A stretch of 64,000 bases of DNA from Marinomonas rhizomae (GCF_003315485.1 NZ_QNSE01000003.1:62001-126000), one strand, 5' to 3'; counted from the stretch's first letter, positions 39,084 to 49,127 are shown. Program-made: numbers and translations. Notes: a model not told the origin generated them from the sequence alone.

Positions 39084-39965
39084 ATGATCACAGGTAGTTT
39101 AGTTGCGCTTATCACTCCTATGTCACCAGATGGCGCTGTAGATACCAAAAAATTAGATGATCTAATAGAGTTTCATATTAATGAGGGGACGCACGGAATT
39201 GTAGCCGTAGGCACCACTGGTGAATCTTCCACTCTGACACCTGTTGAACATGCAAATGTAATTCGTCAGGTTGTTAGTACTGTTAATGGTCGAGTTCCTG
39301 TTATTGCCGGCACGGGTGCCAACGCAACCCATGAAGCCATTGATCTTACTAAAAGCGCAAAAGACGCTGGCGCAGATGCCTGTTTACTTGTTACTCCTTA
39401 TTACAACAAGCCCACTCAAGAAGGGTTGTATCAGCACTTTAAAGCAATCGCTGAGGCGGTTGATATTCCTCAAATTCTATACAATGTACCAGGCAGAACA
39501 GCATGTGATATGCAAAATGAAACGGTTGTTCGCTTATCCTCAGTGAGAAATATTGTAGGAATAAAAGATGCGACAGGTGATCTTGAGCGTGGTGAGGCCT
39601 TAATTAAAGCTTTACCTGATACTTTTGCTGTTTACTCTGGTGACGACCCGACGGCCGTTGCTTTGATGCTTTTGGGCGGTAAAGGCAATATTTCTGTGTC
39701 TGCTAATGTTGCTGCAAAAGCCGTTGCACAAGCTGCTGAATCAGCTCTGGCTGGAAAAGCAGAGCAAGCACATTCTATTGATACAACTATTTCATCTCTG
39801 CATAAAAATTTATTTTTAGAATCTAATCCTATCCCTATCAAATGGGCTTGTAGTCAATTAGGGCTGTGTGAAGAAGGAATTAGATTGCCTTTAACCCCTC
39901 TTTCTGAGCATTATCATTCGGCTGTTCGACAAGCCATGATTGAAGCTGGAGTTTTATTAGTATGA
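39084..39965 (+). CDS. dapA: 4-hydroxy-tetrahydrodipicolinate synthase
   Basis: First committed enzyme of the diaminopimelate/lysine pathway, 293 residues. Schiff-base lysine K161 in GIKDATGD, Y133 and R138 in the pocket, GTTGESSTL substrate loop. Its stop overlaps the bamC start (ATGA), the usual order. Confidence 0.96.
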   Translation: MITGSLVALITPMSPDGAVDTKKLDDLIEFHINEGTHGIVAVGTTGESSTLTPVEHANVIRQVVSTVNGRVPVIAGTGANATHEAIDLTKSAKDAGADACLLVTPYYNKPTQEGLYQHFKAIAEAVDIPQILYNVPGRTACDMQNETVVRLSSVRNIVGIKDATGDLERGEALIKALPDTFAVYSGDDPTAVALMLLGGKGNISVSANVAAKAVAQAAESALAGKAEQAHSIDTTISSLHKNLFLESNPIPIKWACSQLGLCEEGIRLPLTPLSEHYHSAVRQAMIEAGVLLV

Positions 39966-41035
39966 ACAAATTTACCTTACATTTGATGGGCGCTAGCTCA
40001 ATGGCGTTATTGTTATCTGGTTGCAGTATGTTTCTTACTGATCACTCTGATGATTACCAAAAAGAAAAACCTGTTGTTTCGGCTTTGGAAATGCCTGCAG
40101 GGTCGGCCGCATCAAGTGATGCTCTGGTTATCCCTAATGAAAATAACATAGCCAATTTAGAGGGGATTACTCCATATACTACGCCTCGAGCTCCGTTTGT
40201 ATTCTATCCGATGGTTGCTATTGGTGTTGAAGAACAAGACAATGCGATGGCGTTAACTGTTCCAGCTAACCTTACACAATCTAAGCGTATTGTGGTGGAC
40301 TTTTTAACGGCACTTCATGGTGATGGTACCTCCATTGCATCACAAACAGATGATCTTATTATAAGTGTGCCATTTGATTTTCATCCGCAAGGCTGGTGGG
40401 CGTCATTATGGAGTGATATTACTCGTATACACCCTGCACAAACCGCTTTTTCTTTTCACTTTACTGAATTGGAGGGAAAAACGTTGGTTGCCGTTCAGTT
40501 TCGTGATGAGCAAGAAGGTGCTGAGCCAGGTAACTGGATGAGCCCGGTACAAAATAATGATGCCTATTCTGTGGCTGTTCGCTTGTGGGGAACGATGGGG
40601 CGTCAATTGGATCAGTCTTCAGCTTACCTATCTAACCGCGGTGATGCTTCTTCTTTTCCTATTTGGGTCGATCATCACGGTCTTTTCGCCATTCATCTTG
40701 GTGAAAATGTGTCACAAGCAAACCTTGATGCTAAATTAAGCTCGGCAGGTATTTATATTATGCCAGGAGAAGCTAAGCTATTGGCACCGGTACCACCAGA
40801 AGACGTTGCGCGTATTGGTGATGTTATCGATTTAACTTTACCATTGGTGGATAAAGAACAGACTAAATCACTCAAAACTATTCGTCGAGACTTAGATGAC
40901 GTTAGTTGGGAGCAGCGTGAATACCCTTACAAAATAAGTCATCAAAAGGCGGGTGACTTTTTGGTTATTGATGTGTCTTCTATGGAGTCACCTGAAGTGG
41001 TTTCATATCACTTAGTACAACGTTTTGTAAATTAA
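39962..41035 (+). CDS. bamC: Outer-membrane assembly lipoprotein BamC
   Basis: Lipoprotein of the BAM complex that inserts outer-membrane proteins, 357 residues. Lipobox LSGC with acylated C21, then an N-terminal unstructured region and two helix-grip domains. Translationally coupled to dapA; purC follows. Confidence 0.9.
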   Translation: MNKFTLHLMGASSMALLLSGCSMFLTDHSDDYQKEKPVVSALEMPAGSAASSDALVIPNENNIANLEGITPYTTPRAPFVFYPMVAIGVEEQDNAMALTVPANLTQSKRIVVDFLTALHGDGTSIASQTDDLIISVPFDFHPQGWWASLWSDITRIHPAQTAFSFHFTELEGKTLVAVQFRDEQEGAEPGNWMSPVQNNDAYSVAVRLWGTMGRQLDQSSAYLSNRGDASSFPIWVDHHGLFAIHLGENVSQANLDAKLSSAGIYIMPGEAKLLAPVPPEDVARIGDVIDLTLPLVDKEQTKSLKTIRRDLDDVSWEQREYPYKISHQKAGDFLVIDVSSMESPEVVSYHLVQRFVN

Positions 41036-41076
41036 ATAAGATTAACCCCTCATAAAAGAAAATCGGAGACCCTCCA

Positions 41077-41793
41077 ATGGAAAAACGACAAGAGCTATAT
41101 GCAGGTAAGGCAAAATCTGTATTTCGTACAGATGATCCTGACAAAATGGTTCTAGTATTTCGTGATGATACCTCTGCATTTGACGGTAAAAGAATTGAGC
41201 TGCTTGACCGTAAAGGTATGGTGAATAATAAGTTCAATGCTTTTATTATGACGAAACTGCAAGAAGCTGGTATCCCTACGCATTTTGAAAAGCTTTTAAG
41301 TGATACCGAATCACTTGTTAAGTGCCTTGATATGATGCCTGTTGAGTGTGTTGTTCGAAACGTTGCTGCTGGTAGCCTTTGTCGACGTCTAGGGGTGGAA
41401 GAGGGGGTAACTCTTAATCCACCAACGTTTGAATTGTTCTTAAAGAACGATGCGTTAGGTGACCCAATGATCAACGAATCTCATGTTGAGTCTTTCGGTT
41501 GGGCTAATACCTCGGACTTAGCTAAAGCAAAAGAGCTTACGTTCAAAGTGAATGATGTATTAAAAACGATTTTTGCAGAAGGCGGCATGATTCTAGTTGA
41601 TTACAAATTGGAATTTGGCCTATATAAGGGTGAGGTTTTATTGGGCGATGAATTTTCGCCCGATGGCTGCCGTTTATGGGATGCCAAAACCAAAGAAAAA
41701 TTAGATAAAGATCGTTTCCGTCAAGGCTTGGGTGGCGTAATCGAAGCTTACGAAGATGTAGGTCGTCGTATAGGTATCGATTTCGACGCATAA
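41077..41793 (+). CDS. purC: Phosphoribosylaminoimidazole-succinocarboxamide synthase
   Basis: Purine-synthesis enzyme (SAICAR synthetase), 238 residues, normal bacterial size. It starts [15 protein letters not shown] and shows SAFDGKR and the [12 protein letters not shown]-binding segment. Preceded by GGAGA; closed by the hairpin 41814-41842. Confidence 0.96.
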   Translation: MEKRQELYAGKAKSVFRTDDPDKMVLVFRDDTSAFDGKRIELLDRKGMVNNKFNAFIMTKLQEAGIPTHFEKLLSDTESLVKCLDMMPVECVVRNVAAGSLCRRLGVEEGVTLNPPTFELFLKNDALGDPMINESHVESFGWANTSDLAKAKELTFKVNDVLKTIFAEGGMILVDYKLEFGLYKGEVLLGDEFSPDGCRLWDAKTKEKLDKDRFRQGLGGVIEAYEDVGRRIGIDFDA

Positions 41794-41813
41794 GCGGATT
41801 GGTAACTTAGCCC

Positions 41814-41842
41814 ATAATAGAGGGGCCTTGCTCCTCTATTAT
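41814..41842 (+). terminator. Hairpin terminator after purC
   Basis: Ten-pair stem ATAATAGAGG/CCTCTATTAT with a nine-base loop, ahead of lolC. Confidence 0.7.
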
Positions 41843-41874
41843 TACCATGTAAGCTTGTCATACAAGGACATACA

Positions 41875-43119
41875 TTGATTAACTTCCTACCTTTTGCCAT
41901 CGGTTTGCGTTATGCGCGAGCAAAACGCTCCAATCATTTTATTTCTTTTATTAGCTTTTCTTCTATTGCAGGTCTTGCACTTGGCGTAATGGTTCTAATT
42001 ACCGTTTTGTCTGTAATGAATGGTTTTGATCGCGAATTGCGTCAACGAATTTTAGGGATGGTCCCTCATGCTACTTTATGGGGTGATCCAGTCTTGAGTG
42101 ATTGGCGTGACACTGCAAAATTGGTGGCTAAAATGCCTGATGTGGTGGGTGTTGCACCTCATATTCAAGCACAAGTTATGTTCCAAGCCGGCGAAAGTGT
42201 CCATGGTGCGATTTTAAATGGAATCAATCCAGACATGGAAAAAAAGGTCTCTATTATTGGCGACAATATGGCTTCAGGCTCTCTAAATGCGCTCAATGAT
42301 ACGAGTTTTGGAATTGTTTTAGGTGCTCAGCTAGCGAAAATGTTGAGAGTCGATATTGGCGATAAAGTAACGGCTATATTGCCCAAAGCCAATGTGTCGA
42401 TTGCAGGTGTTGCACCTGTTCTAAAGCGATTCACTGTAGTGGGGACTTTTGAGGTTGGAGCTGAACTAGATAGTAGTCTTGCCTATATCAATATCAAAGA
42501 CGCTGCTAAATTAAAGCGCTACAAGCCGGACGATGTAGAAGCGCTGCGAATTTCGTTTGATGATTTATTTGTGGCTCCTTCTCGTATCTGGGATATTGCT
42601 CGTGCTGTACCTGGACAAAACAGAGTGAGTGATTGGACTCGCACTCATGGCAGTCTTTTTCAAGCAATAAAAATGGAAAAAACTATGATTGGATTGCTGC
42701 TGTTGTTAATTGTCGCTGTGGCTGCTTTTAACATTGTTTCCACTCTCGTTATGGTGGTTACCGATAAACGGAATGACATCGCCATCTTAAGAACAATGGG
42801 TTTAACATCAAGTCAGGTGATGTGGATTTTTGTTGTACAGGGTATGTTTATTGGTATGCTCGGGACATTCATTGGTGTGGTGTTAGGTGTCACTTTAGCG
42901 CTTAATGTGAGTGACATTATTGCGGCCTTACAGAGCTTATTAAATGTACAGTTTTTAAGTGCAGATGTTTATTTTATTAACTATTTGCCTTCTGAGCTTC
43001 AATGGACTGATGTGGAGTTAATTGTTATCTCTGCTTTTATTATGACGGTCGCAGCAACTATTTACCCTGCTTGGCGGGCGTCAAAAGTAGAGCCTGCGGA
43101 GGCATTGCGTTATGAATAA
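41875..43119 (+). CDS. lolC: Lipoprotein-releasing permease LolC/LolE/LolF family
   Basis: Inner-membrane subunit of the Lol ABC transporter releasing lipoproteins to LolA, 414 residues: four transmembrane helices with a large periplasmic loop, and the late GLTSSQVMWIFVVQG motif. TTG start at 41875 with AAGGA seven bases upstream; no nearby in-frame ATG. It overlaps lolD by eight bases. No second permease (lolE) follows, so it may function as the single-permease LolF type, which I infer. Confidence 0.9.
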   Translation: MINFLPFAIGLRYARAKRSNHFISFISFSSIAGLALGVMVLITVLSVMNGFDRELRQRILGMVPHATLWGDPVLSDWRDTAKLVAKMPDVVGVAPHIQAQVMFQAGESVHGAILNGINPDMEKKVSIIGDNMASGSLNALNDTSFGIVLGAQLAKMLRVDIGDKVTAILPKANVSIAGVAPVLKRFTVVGTFEVGAELDSSLAYINIKDAAKLKRYKPDDVEALRISFDDLFVAPSRIWDIARAVPGQNRVSDWTRTHGSLFQAIKMEKTMIGLLLLLIVAVAAFNIVSTLVMVVTDKRNDIAILRTMGLTSSQVMWIFVVQGMFIGMLGTFIGVVLGVTLALNVSDIIAALQSLLNVQFLSADVYFINYLPSELQWTDVELIVISAFIMTVAATIYPAWRASKVEPAEALRYE

Positions 43120-43798
43120 TAGTGTTGTTTTAGAGTGTCACCAGCTTTCAAAGCAGTATCTGGATGGTAAACAAACTGTTGACGTTTTTCAGTCGATTGA
43201 TCTAACGCTTCATAAAGGACAGGCTTGTGCCATTGTTGGTTCATCCGGCTCAGGTAAAACAACCTTGTTAAACTTATTGGCTGGCCTAGATTTAGCTACG
43301 ACTGGTGAGGTGAGTTTAGCAGGGGTGTCTTGGTCAAGTATGAAAGACTCAAAGCGAGCCAAGATGCGTAATAAAGAAATGGGATTTGTGTACCAATTTC
43401 ATCATTTGCTACCTGAATTTACGGCGTTAGAAAATGTATTAATGCCAATGTGGATTGCTGGCATGGATAAAAAAGCCGCCAAACAGTGCGGAGAAGAGCT
43501 GTTATCGCAAGTTGGTCTAAAGGATCGCTTTAACCATAAGCCATCGCAATTATCGGGTGGCGAGCGACAGCGTGTGGCCATTGCTCGAGCTCTGTCGAAT
43601 AGACCGGCTTGTGTATTAATGGATGAGCCAACTGGTAACCTGGATGAAACAACATCTTTAGAGATCCAAAATCTAATTAATACGCTTAAAAGCACGTATG
43701 ATATGGCATTTCTTGTTGTCACCCATGATGAAAAAATGCTGGGCTGGATGGATTCTGCTTATCGTTTATCACAAGGAGCTTTGCAGCCGTTAAAGTAG
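43112..43798 (+). CDS. lolD: Lipoprotein-releasing ABC ATPase LolD
   Basis: 228-residue ATPase: Walker A GSSGSGKT at 43-50, signature LSGGERQR, Walker B CVLMDEPTGNLD. It powers release of lipoproteins from the inner membrane, acting with the overlapping permease. A terminator follows at 43822. Confidence 0.94.
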   Translation: MNNSVVLECHQLSKQYLDGKQTVDVFQSIDLTLHKGQACAIVGSSGSGKTTLLNLLAGLDLATTGEVSLAGVSWSSMKDSKRAKMRNKEMGFVYQFHHLLPEFTALENVLMPMWIAGMDKKAAKQCGEELLSQVGLKDRFNHKPSQLSGGERQRVAIARALSNRPACVLMDEPTGNLDETTSLEIQNLINTLKSTYDMAFLVVTHDEKMLGWMDSAYRLSQGALQPLK

Positions 43799-43821
43799 CG
43801 TTGCAGAGTTTCTAGGTTGTG

Positions 43822-43856
43822 AAAAAACCAAGGCTCAAAAGAGTTTTGGTTTTTTT
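43822..43856. terminator. Bidirectional terminator between lolD and the DUF2062 gene
   Basis: AAAAAACCAA/TTGGTTTTTT outer stem with an inner CTC-AAAA-GAG hairpin; A-run and T-run flanks serve both converging genes. Confidence 0.8.
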
Positions 43857-43871
43857 ATATTTATTAGGGAC

Positions 43872-44387
43872 TTATTTAGTGTTTCTTAGTTTGCGCTCTT
43901 TCCAGCGCTTAATAACATGAAATCGCCATAAAATACTAATAGTGGCATAGCTAATGGCACCTACAACTAAACCTGATACAACGGAACCCACATAAAGTGG
44001 CATCCAAATATGCTCCATTTTATCCCAGATCCATTCAACAGAAAGTTGAAAGTTCTTCTCGTTTTGGGATCCTAAAATTAACATACCAACCTTGTAGTTG
44101 AAGTAAAAAACGAATGGCATAGTTAACGGGTTAGTAATCCATACAAGCGCAATTGACAGTGGAATATTGGCTTTTAGTGGAATGGCAAAGAGTGCCGATG
44201 CTAGCATTTGAAATGGCATCGGGATGAATGCCCAAAATAAACCATTAAAGAAAGCTCTAGCTACAGACTTGCGGTTGAGGTGCCATAGGTTCGCTTCGTA
44301 TATCTGAGATCCTAATAAGCCTAAAGCTCTGCTCTGCTTTAACTTTTCTGGATTTGGTATGAATTTTTTAAGATAATTCTTCGGCAT
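43872..44387 (-). CDS. DUF2062 membrane protein
   Basis: 171-residue DUF2062 protein with three hydrophobic segments (FFNGLFWAFIPMPFQML, ALVWITNPLTMPFVFY). In many gammaproteobacteria it sits between lolCDE and comEC as here. Function unknown, suspected role in the cell envelope. Divergent from comEC with 44 bases between. Confidence 0.85.
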   Translation of the reverse strand: MPKNYLKKFIPNPEKLKQSRALGLLGSQIYEANLWHLNRKSVARAFFNGLFWAFIPMPFQMLASALFAIPLKANIPLSIALVWITNPLTMPFVFYFNYKVGMLILGSQNEKNFQLSVEWIWDKMEHIWMPLYVGSVVSGLVVGAISYATISILWRFHVIKRWKERKLRNTK

Positions 44388-44431
44388 AATGAGGTAAAAA
44401 ATAATTTAGCAATTTAAGACAAGGAGGTCTT

Positions 44432-46363
44432 ATGTTACTAAGTAGTTTGTCCATATTGATGGGCGCCATATTGGTGCCGAGCGATTATTTGTGGGTGTAT
44501 TCTACTCATATCATTCTAACGTGTCTCTACCTAATATGCTCAAAGCGTTTAATTGTTCTGTTTTTAACACTTCTCTCGCTTATTTTTGTCATCAATAGTG
44601 AGTTTTTACCGACGTCGCCCTTGCCGCTACAGACCGGGTATTTAGTGTGGGTTGATTTTGAAAAACGACTGTTAATTTATGAAAAAAATGAACAATCAAA
44701 GAATCACTCTTTGCCTGAAGGTTTAGTTAGTATTGTCTATGTCAGTAATACGGGGCAAAGAAAGACCATTGATAACTTTTTCCTCACCGTATGTGACGAC
44801 TCCATAAGCTATTCTGCTAGGTTGCACTCTGTACAGCGAGGTGAAATAACAAGCATCTTATTGCCAGATAAACAGGGTCCTTGGTGGTTAAAACAGCTTT
44901 ATATAAAAAAGCATGCCGCACAGCTGAACATTAGATTCCTCAACGAAGGCTTACATGGCATCGGTGAAAATCACTTTTCGCTCAGAGATCAGCTGTTCAA
45001 TAAACTTGATGAAGTATTTGGCTCCTTCCATTCTTGGCGTTTTTCTAAGGCTTTGTTACTAGGCCAGGATGATTTATGGAGTGAACGAGATACTTGGATC
45101 ATCCGTACTCTTGGCTTAGCTCATTTGTTTGTTGTTTCAGGGTTGCATACTGGTTTTATGTTTGCGATAGGGTGTTTGTTGAGCAAAGCTGTGTGGCAGT
45201 TGTTGCCTAATAAAATCATACTGTCAGGCCTAACACGTTGGCAATGTGATGTGTTTGTTATTATGCCCTTATTATTTATGTACGCCTATATAACAAACTG
45301 GGGAGAGCCTGTGGTGAGGGCATCCATTATGCTGAGCGTTTACTTGTGCGCTCGTATGTTGGCAATAAAAGCCTCTCCTTATGGCATTATCACTCTTGCT
45401 TTGTGGCTGGTACTTTTGGCTAACCCTAGAGCAGTACTTAGTCCTGGGTTGTGGTTGTCCTTTAGCATGGTGTATTTACTCATTGGCTACTGTCAAACAT
45501 CCACTAAACTGCCACGGCTTTTTATGGTGCAAATCATGTTGAGCACAGCATCTATGGTGTTAATACTTGGCTGGCAAGAAGCTATTTCAAGTGCCTCCAT
45601 TTTAGTGAATGTTGTGCTCATTCCGTTTGCTGCATTCTTATGGTTTCCAATTGCATTGCTGTCTTGCGCGGAGGCACTACTTATTGGGTCTGCATACAGC
45701 TATCAATTATTAGATGCGGTGCTTTACTATATAATTATGTCTGTTGAGTGGACCGCTTTTCAAATACCCTTGCTGTTTTTTGAATCCTTTACGTCTAGCC
45801 TTCCTCGCTGGATAATGCTGCTGTTGATTGGCTATTGGGTGTTTCAGAGCCCACTCAAAAGAGGTGTTTTCAGTGCGATTGGTATTTGGTGTGTGCTGTT
45901 TTTGCCTATGCTGGTTGGAACATCAAGTGCAGATGTAATGCTGATGAATAGAAGCAATAAACTTATTATCTCGGATCGAAGTAAGATTTTAATAGATGAA
46001 TCATGGGCAGGAGCAGATTTTTCTCGATTGATGTTTGGCTCCTACTTGGACGTGGATCGGCAGCACGCCTATATGTTAGCGCCCCACGATATAAAAGATC
46101 TTACGGCGCAAAGTCTTTTAGACCACGATATTAAGTGGATTATGTTAAAGCGAGAAGTGCCACTACAAACAACGACGATGCTTGAGGCACTGAATGTAGA
46201 TTGGTTAGTTATTCCTAATGGTGAATCACTGGCTTTTCATTTTCAAAACAATCATGTTTTGCTGCGCCACTCGTCCTGTATATATTCATTTTTTCTCTTA
46301 AAATCTGACACTTGCAAACGTGTAGAAAAGTTAGAGAGTGTGTTAAATTACCTGCAAACTTAA
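44432..46363 (+). CDS. comEC: ComEC/Rec2-family DNA-uptake channel, short form
   Basis: 643-residue inner-membrane protein. The competence domain with about ten helices is clear, and the hallmark LLGQDDLWSERD / LFVVSGLHTGFMF sits at about 200-260. The usual C-terminal metallo-beta-lactamase domain is not recognisable: the last 150 residues after the membrane part contain no HxHxDH motif. Excellent AAGGAGGT site before the ATG. Typical members are about 750-800 residues. Whether it still imports DNA is unknown. Confidence 0.82.
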   Translation: MLLSSLSILMGAILVPSDYLWVYSTHIILTCLYLICSKRLIVLFLTLLSLIFVINSEFLPTSPLPLQTGYLVWVDFEKRLLIYEKNEQSKNHSLPEGLVSIVYVSNTGQRKTIDNFFLTVCDDSISYSARLHSVQRGEITSILLPDKQGPWWLKQLYIKKHAAQLNIRFLNEGLHGIGENHFSLRDQLFNKLDEVFGSFHSWRFSKALLLGQDDLWSERDTWIIRTLGLAHLFVVSGLHTGFMFAIGCLLSKAVWQLLPNKIILSGLTRWQCDVFVIMPLLFMYAYITNWGEPVVRASIMLSVYLCARMLAIKASPYGIITLALWLVLLANPRAVLSPGLWLSFSMVYLLIGYCQTSTKLPRLFMVQIMLSTASMVLILGWQEAISSASILVNVVLIPFAAFLWFPIALLSCAEALLIGSAYSYQLLDAVLYYIIMSVEWTAFQIPLLFFESFTSSLPRWIMLLLIGYWVFQSPLKRGVFSAIGIWCVLFLPMLVGTSSADVMLMNRSNKLIISDRSKILIDESWAGADFSRLMFGSYLDVDRQHAYMLAPHDIKDLTAQSLLDHDIKWIMLKREVPLQTTTMLEALNVDWLVIPNGESLAFHFQNNHVLLRHSSCIYSFFLLKSDTCKRVEKLESVLNYLQT

Positions 46364-46376
46364 ATTGGAGAGCGAA

Positions 46377-47003
46377 GTGTTAGCCTTTATTCAAACTGGT
46401 GGTTTTTTCATGTGGCCGTTAATGGCGTGTTCCATCCTTACGCTGGCTATTATTATTGAGCGTTTTTGGACGCTTCGCAAAGCGGCAGTGGCGCCAAAAG
46501 GTCTATTATCCGATGTTATGATGAGATTGCGCGATGACAGAATGACTATTGAATACATTCGCTCAATGCAGGCTAAAACAGGGCTGGCTTCTATTTTTGC
46601 GGCAGGACTATTAAATTCCAAGCACGGTCGGAGCACAATGAAAGAGAGCGTCCAAGAAGCGGCGAGCCATGTCATTCATGAATTAGAACGTTTCATGAAC
46701 ACGCTTGGAACTATCGCAGCGATTTCACCATTGCTTGGTTTGCTTGGTACTGTAGTGGGTATGATAAAAGTGTTTTCTGTACTGATGGAAAGCGGGGCTG
46801 GCAATACCTCTTTGCTTGCTGGCGGTATTTCTGAAGCCTTGCTTACCACCGCAGCAGGCCTTGGCGTCGCCATTCCGGCCTTGATTTTCCACCGTTTCTT
46901 TAGCCGTAAAATTGATGAATTGGTTGTTACTATGGAGCAGCAATCTACTAAGCTAATTGATTCATTACACGGCGATCGTGATAAGACAGGAGTGGCACAG
47001 TGA
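46377..47003 (+). CDS. exbB: MotA/TolQ/ExbB proton-channel family protein
   Basis: Channel subunit of an ExbB-ExbD type energy transducer, 208 residues, three membrane helices with the conserved LGLLGTVVGMIKVF and TTAAGLGVAIPAL stretches. I choose GTG at 46377 because GGAG lies six bases before it; a TTG at 46365 is the alternative. Overlaps exbD via GTGA. It may energise TonB-dependent receptors or another outer-membrane process, as the lpxK context is conserved. Confidence 0.88.
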   Translation: MLAFIQTGGFFMWPLMACSILTLAIIIERFWTLRKAAVAPKGLLSDVMMRLRDDRMTIEYIRSMQAKTGLASIFAAGLLNSKHGRSTMKESVQEAASHVIHELERFMNTLGTIAAISPLLGLLGTVVGMIKVFSVLMESGAGNTSLLAGGISEALLTTAAGLGVAIPALIFHRFFSRKIDELVVTMEQQSTKLIDSLHGDRDKTGVAQ

Positions 47004-47422
47004 AGTTTCGCCGTCAGAAAATAGATGACGTGCAGATCAATCTAACGCCGCTGATCGACGTCGTCTTCTTGTTGCTCATTTTTTTCATGGTTAGCACAAC
47101 GTTTAATCAGAGTACTGAGTTGACGATTGATTTGCCAACCGCTACGTCAAATGCCCCAAGCTCAGATCGCTCTAAAAATGTTGAGCTAATTATTACGGCA
47201 GATGGTCAGTATGTTATCAATGGCCAGACGCTGATTAATGAGAAAGTGAGCACCTTGGTTCAAGGTTTAAAAGAAGTGACCGATGGGGATTACACCCGAC
47301 CGCTTATTATTACTGCTGATGCAAAAGCTTCTTACGATATGGTGTTAAGGGTCTATGACGCGGCTGCAAGTCTTGGCATTACTAAACTTGCTCATACTGC
47401 ACAGAAAGAGCCAGTCCAGTGA
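47000..47422 (+). CDS. exbD: ExbD/TolR family biopolymer transport protein
   Basis: 140-residue partner of the preceding channel: one N-terminal membrane helix carrying the essential aspartate (NLTPLIDVVFLLLIFFMV) and a periplasmic domain. GTG start at 47000 inside a GTGA overlap; its own stop overlaps lpxK by the same arrangement. Confidence 0.9.
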   Translation: MKFRRQKIDDVQINLTPLIDVVFLLLIFFMVSTTFNQSTELTIDLPTATSNAPSSDRSKNVELIITADGQYVINGQTLINEKVSTLVQGLKEVTDGDYTRPLIITADAKASYDMVLRVYDAAASLGITKLAHTAQKEPVQ

Positions 47423-48456
47423 GTATAGAGTCATTATTTACAAGGTCATGGTATGGTGATTTCGGTTGGACAAATGTCTTTCGCCCCTTACACCCTTTGA
47501 TAAAAAAAGCGGTGCTGGCTAAAAGAAGCAAGTTTTTAGCGTCCCCCGAATTGTCATACAAAGCTCCAGTTCCCGTAATTATTGTGGGAAATATTAGCGT
47601 TGGTGGAACAGGAAAGTCACCAATGGTTATTGCTCTATGTAAATTGTTAACGGCAAATGGCTATCGCCCTGGGATAGTTTCACGTGGTCATGGCGCAAAA
47701 ATTGAAACGCCAACGCACGTAACTCCAAATAGCTTACCAAAGGATGTGGGTGATGAGCCTGTGATGCTAGCTCGTCGATCGGCTTGCCCAATGGTAGTTT
47801 TTCCTAAAAGAGATGAGGCGGTAAAGTTTCTACTTAGCACAACCGATGTCAATGTTGTATTGAGTGATGATGGTATGCAGCATTATCAGCTTAATAGAGA
47901 CATCGAGATTGCCATGCTGGATGCAAATCGTGGTGTGGGTAATGGGCATTTGTTACCTGTCGGTCCACTGAGAGAGCCCCTTGAGCGATTGGCTGAAGTG
48001 GACTTTGTTGTGAGTATTTCTGAAAAAATGACCGACTCACTTGGAGCTTTAAATTTACCAATAACACTTGCTCCGCTCGTGCCCACTGAGCTCTTTTCAC
48101 TCGATGGTGGAACGGCTCTCAGTTGCCAATATGCTTTTTCCAATGAGTCACACTGGCATATTATGGCGGGAATTGGTAACCCCGAACGTTTTGTTGCCAC
48201 GCTAGAGCAATTAGGGTTGCAACAAAAAAATACGACTCAGCACTGGTTTGCGGATCACCATGCGTTTGAAGCAAAGGATGTGCCGTCAAATGGTGCTGTG
48301 GTGATGACAGAGAAAGATGCCGTAAAATGTCAGTCCCTTCAATTATCAAATTCAAATGTTTGGTATTTAGCCGTGTCTGTCGAACTGCCTGAAAGCTTTC
48401 AGCAAGCATTGTTAGAAAAACTTAATCTTATAAAAATGGATCATTACCATGAATAA
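47419..48456 (+). CDS. lpxK: Tetraacyldisaccharide 4'-kinase LpxK
   Basis: Inner-membrane kinase of lipid A synthesis, 345 residues. P-loop [12 protein letters not shown] near 55-66 and DDGMQH in the middle are diagnostic. GTG start at 47419 overlaps the exbD stop; stop overlaps the Trm112-like gene by eight bases. Confidence 0.94.
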   Translation: MSIESLFTRSWYGDFGWTNVFRPLHPLIKKAVLAKRSKFLASPELSYKAPVPVIIVGNISVGGTGKSPMVIALCKLLTANGYRPGIVSRGHGAKIETPTHVTPNSLPKDVGDEPVMLARRSACPMVVFPKRDEAVKFLLSTTDVNVVLSDDGMQHYQLNRDIEIAMLDANRGVGNGHLLPVGPLREPLERLAEVDFVVSISEKMTDSLGALNLPITLAPLVPTELFSLDGGTALSCQYAFSNESHWHIMAGIGNPERFVATLEQLGLQQKNTTQHWFADHHAFEAKDVPSNGAVVMTEKDAVKCQSLQLSNSNVWYLAVSVELPESFQQALLEKLNLIKMDHYHE

Positions 48457-48646
48457 AACCTTACTTGATATCCTTGTTTGTCCTGTAACTAAAGCTTCTT
48501 TAACGTTAAATAAAGATGGAACTGAATTGATTAGCAAAGTAGGCGGCATGGCGTATCCAGTTCGCGACGGCATCCCGGTTCTATTAGAAACAGAAGCACG
48601 AACTTTAACGGCTGACGAACGCTTAGAGTCTGGTTCTGCAAAATGA
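48449..48646 (+). CDS. Trm112-like YcaR family protein
   Basis: Small 65-residue protein, family signature [14 protein letters not shown]...RDGIPVLL. It has one cysteine only, so the zinc site of Trm112 is degenerate, as in many YcaR. Usually followed by kdsB, which is absent; the next gene is a tyrosine phosphatase that overlaps its stop by four bases. Confidence 0.9.
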   Translation: MNKTLLDILVCPVTKASLTLNKDGTELISKVGGMAYPVRDGIPVLLETEARTLTADERLESGSAK

Positions 48647-49119
48647 AATCTTATAGCGTGCTGACGGTATGCTTAGGTAACATTTGTCGATCACCGGCAG
48701 CACAAGGTATTTTAGAAAGTATTGCAGCCAAGCAAGGTGTTTTTTTAGAACTTGATTCTGCTGGAACTGCGGCTGATCACGTCGGTAATTCACCTGATGC
48801 ACGATCGATTAAAGCTCTGCATCAAGTCGGCATTGATATAAGTCGTCAAAAAGCTCGTCAAGTTACTAAAGATGACTTCAATCAGTTTGATTGGATTCTT
48901 GCTATGGACCGAGAAAACCTCTTCAACCTCAAAAAAATTCAACCCGAAAACAGCAAGGCGACACTAGTTATGTTTGGTGAATTTGATTACCAAGTTACAT
49001 TTGGTGAAGTGGCGGACCCTTATTATGGCGGTGAGAAAGGATTTGCTGAAATGAGAACACACCTTACAGAGGTTGCTGAAGCATTCGTTTATCACTTGCA
49101 TTCCAATAGAGAAGTTTAA
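48643..49119 (+). CDS. Low-molecular-weight protein tyrosine phosphatase
   Basis: 158-residue phosphatase with P-loop C10-LGNIC-R16 (CX5R) and the general-acid DP motif (ADPYYGG) near 126. May act on tyrosine kinases of envelope polysaccharide synthesis. ATGA overlap with the preceding gene; murB follows eight bases later. Confidence 0.9.
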   Translation: MKSYSVLTVCLGNICRSPAAQGILESIAAKQGVFLELDSAGTAADHVGNSPDARSIKALHQVGIDISRQKARQVTKDDFNQFDWILAMDRENLFNLKKIQPENSKATLVMFGEFDYQVTFGEVADPYYGGEKGFAEMRTHLTEVAEAFVYHLHSNREV

Positions 49120-49127
49120 GCCAGACA

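Noticed and set aside
40980..41474. Long antisense reading frame opposite bamC and purC
   Set aside because: Entirely within two clear genes; composition has no domain and no ribosome site.
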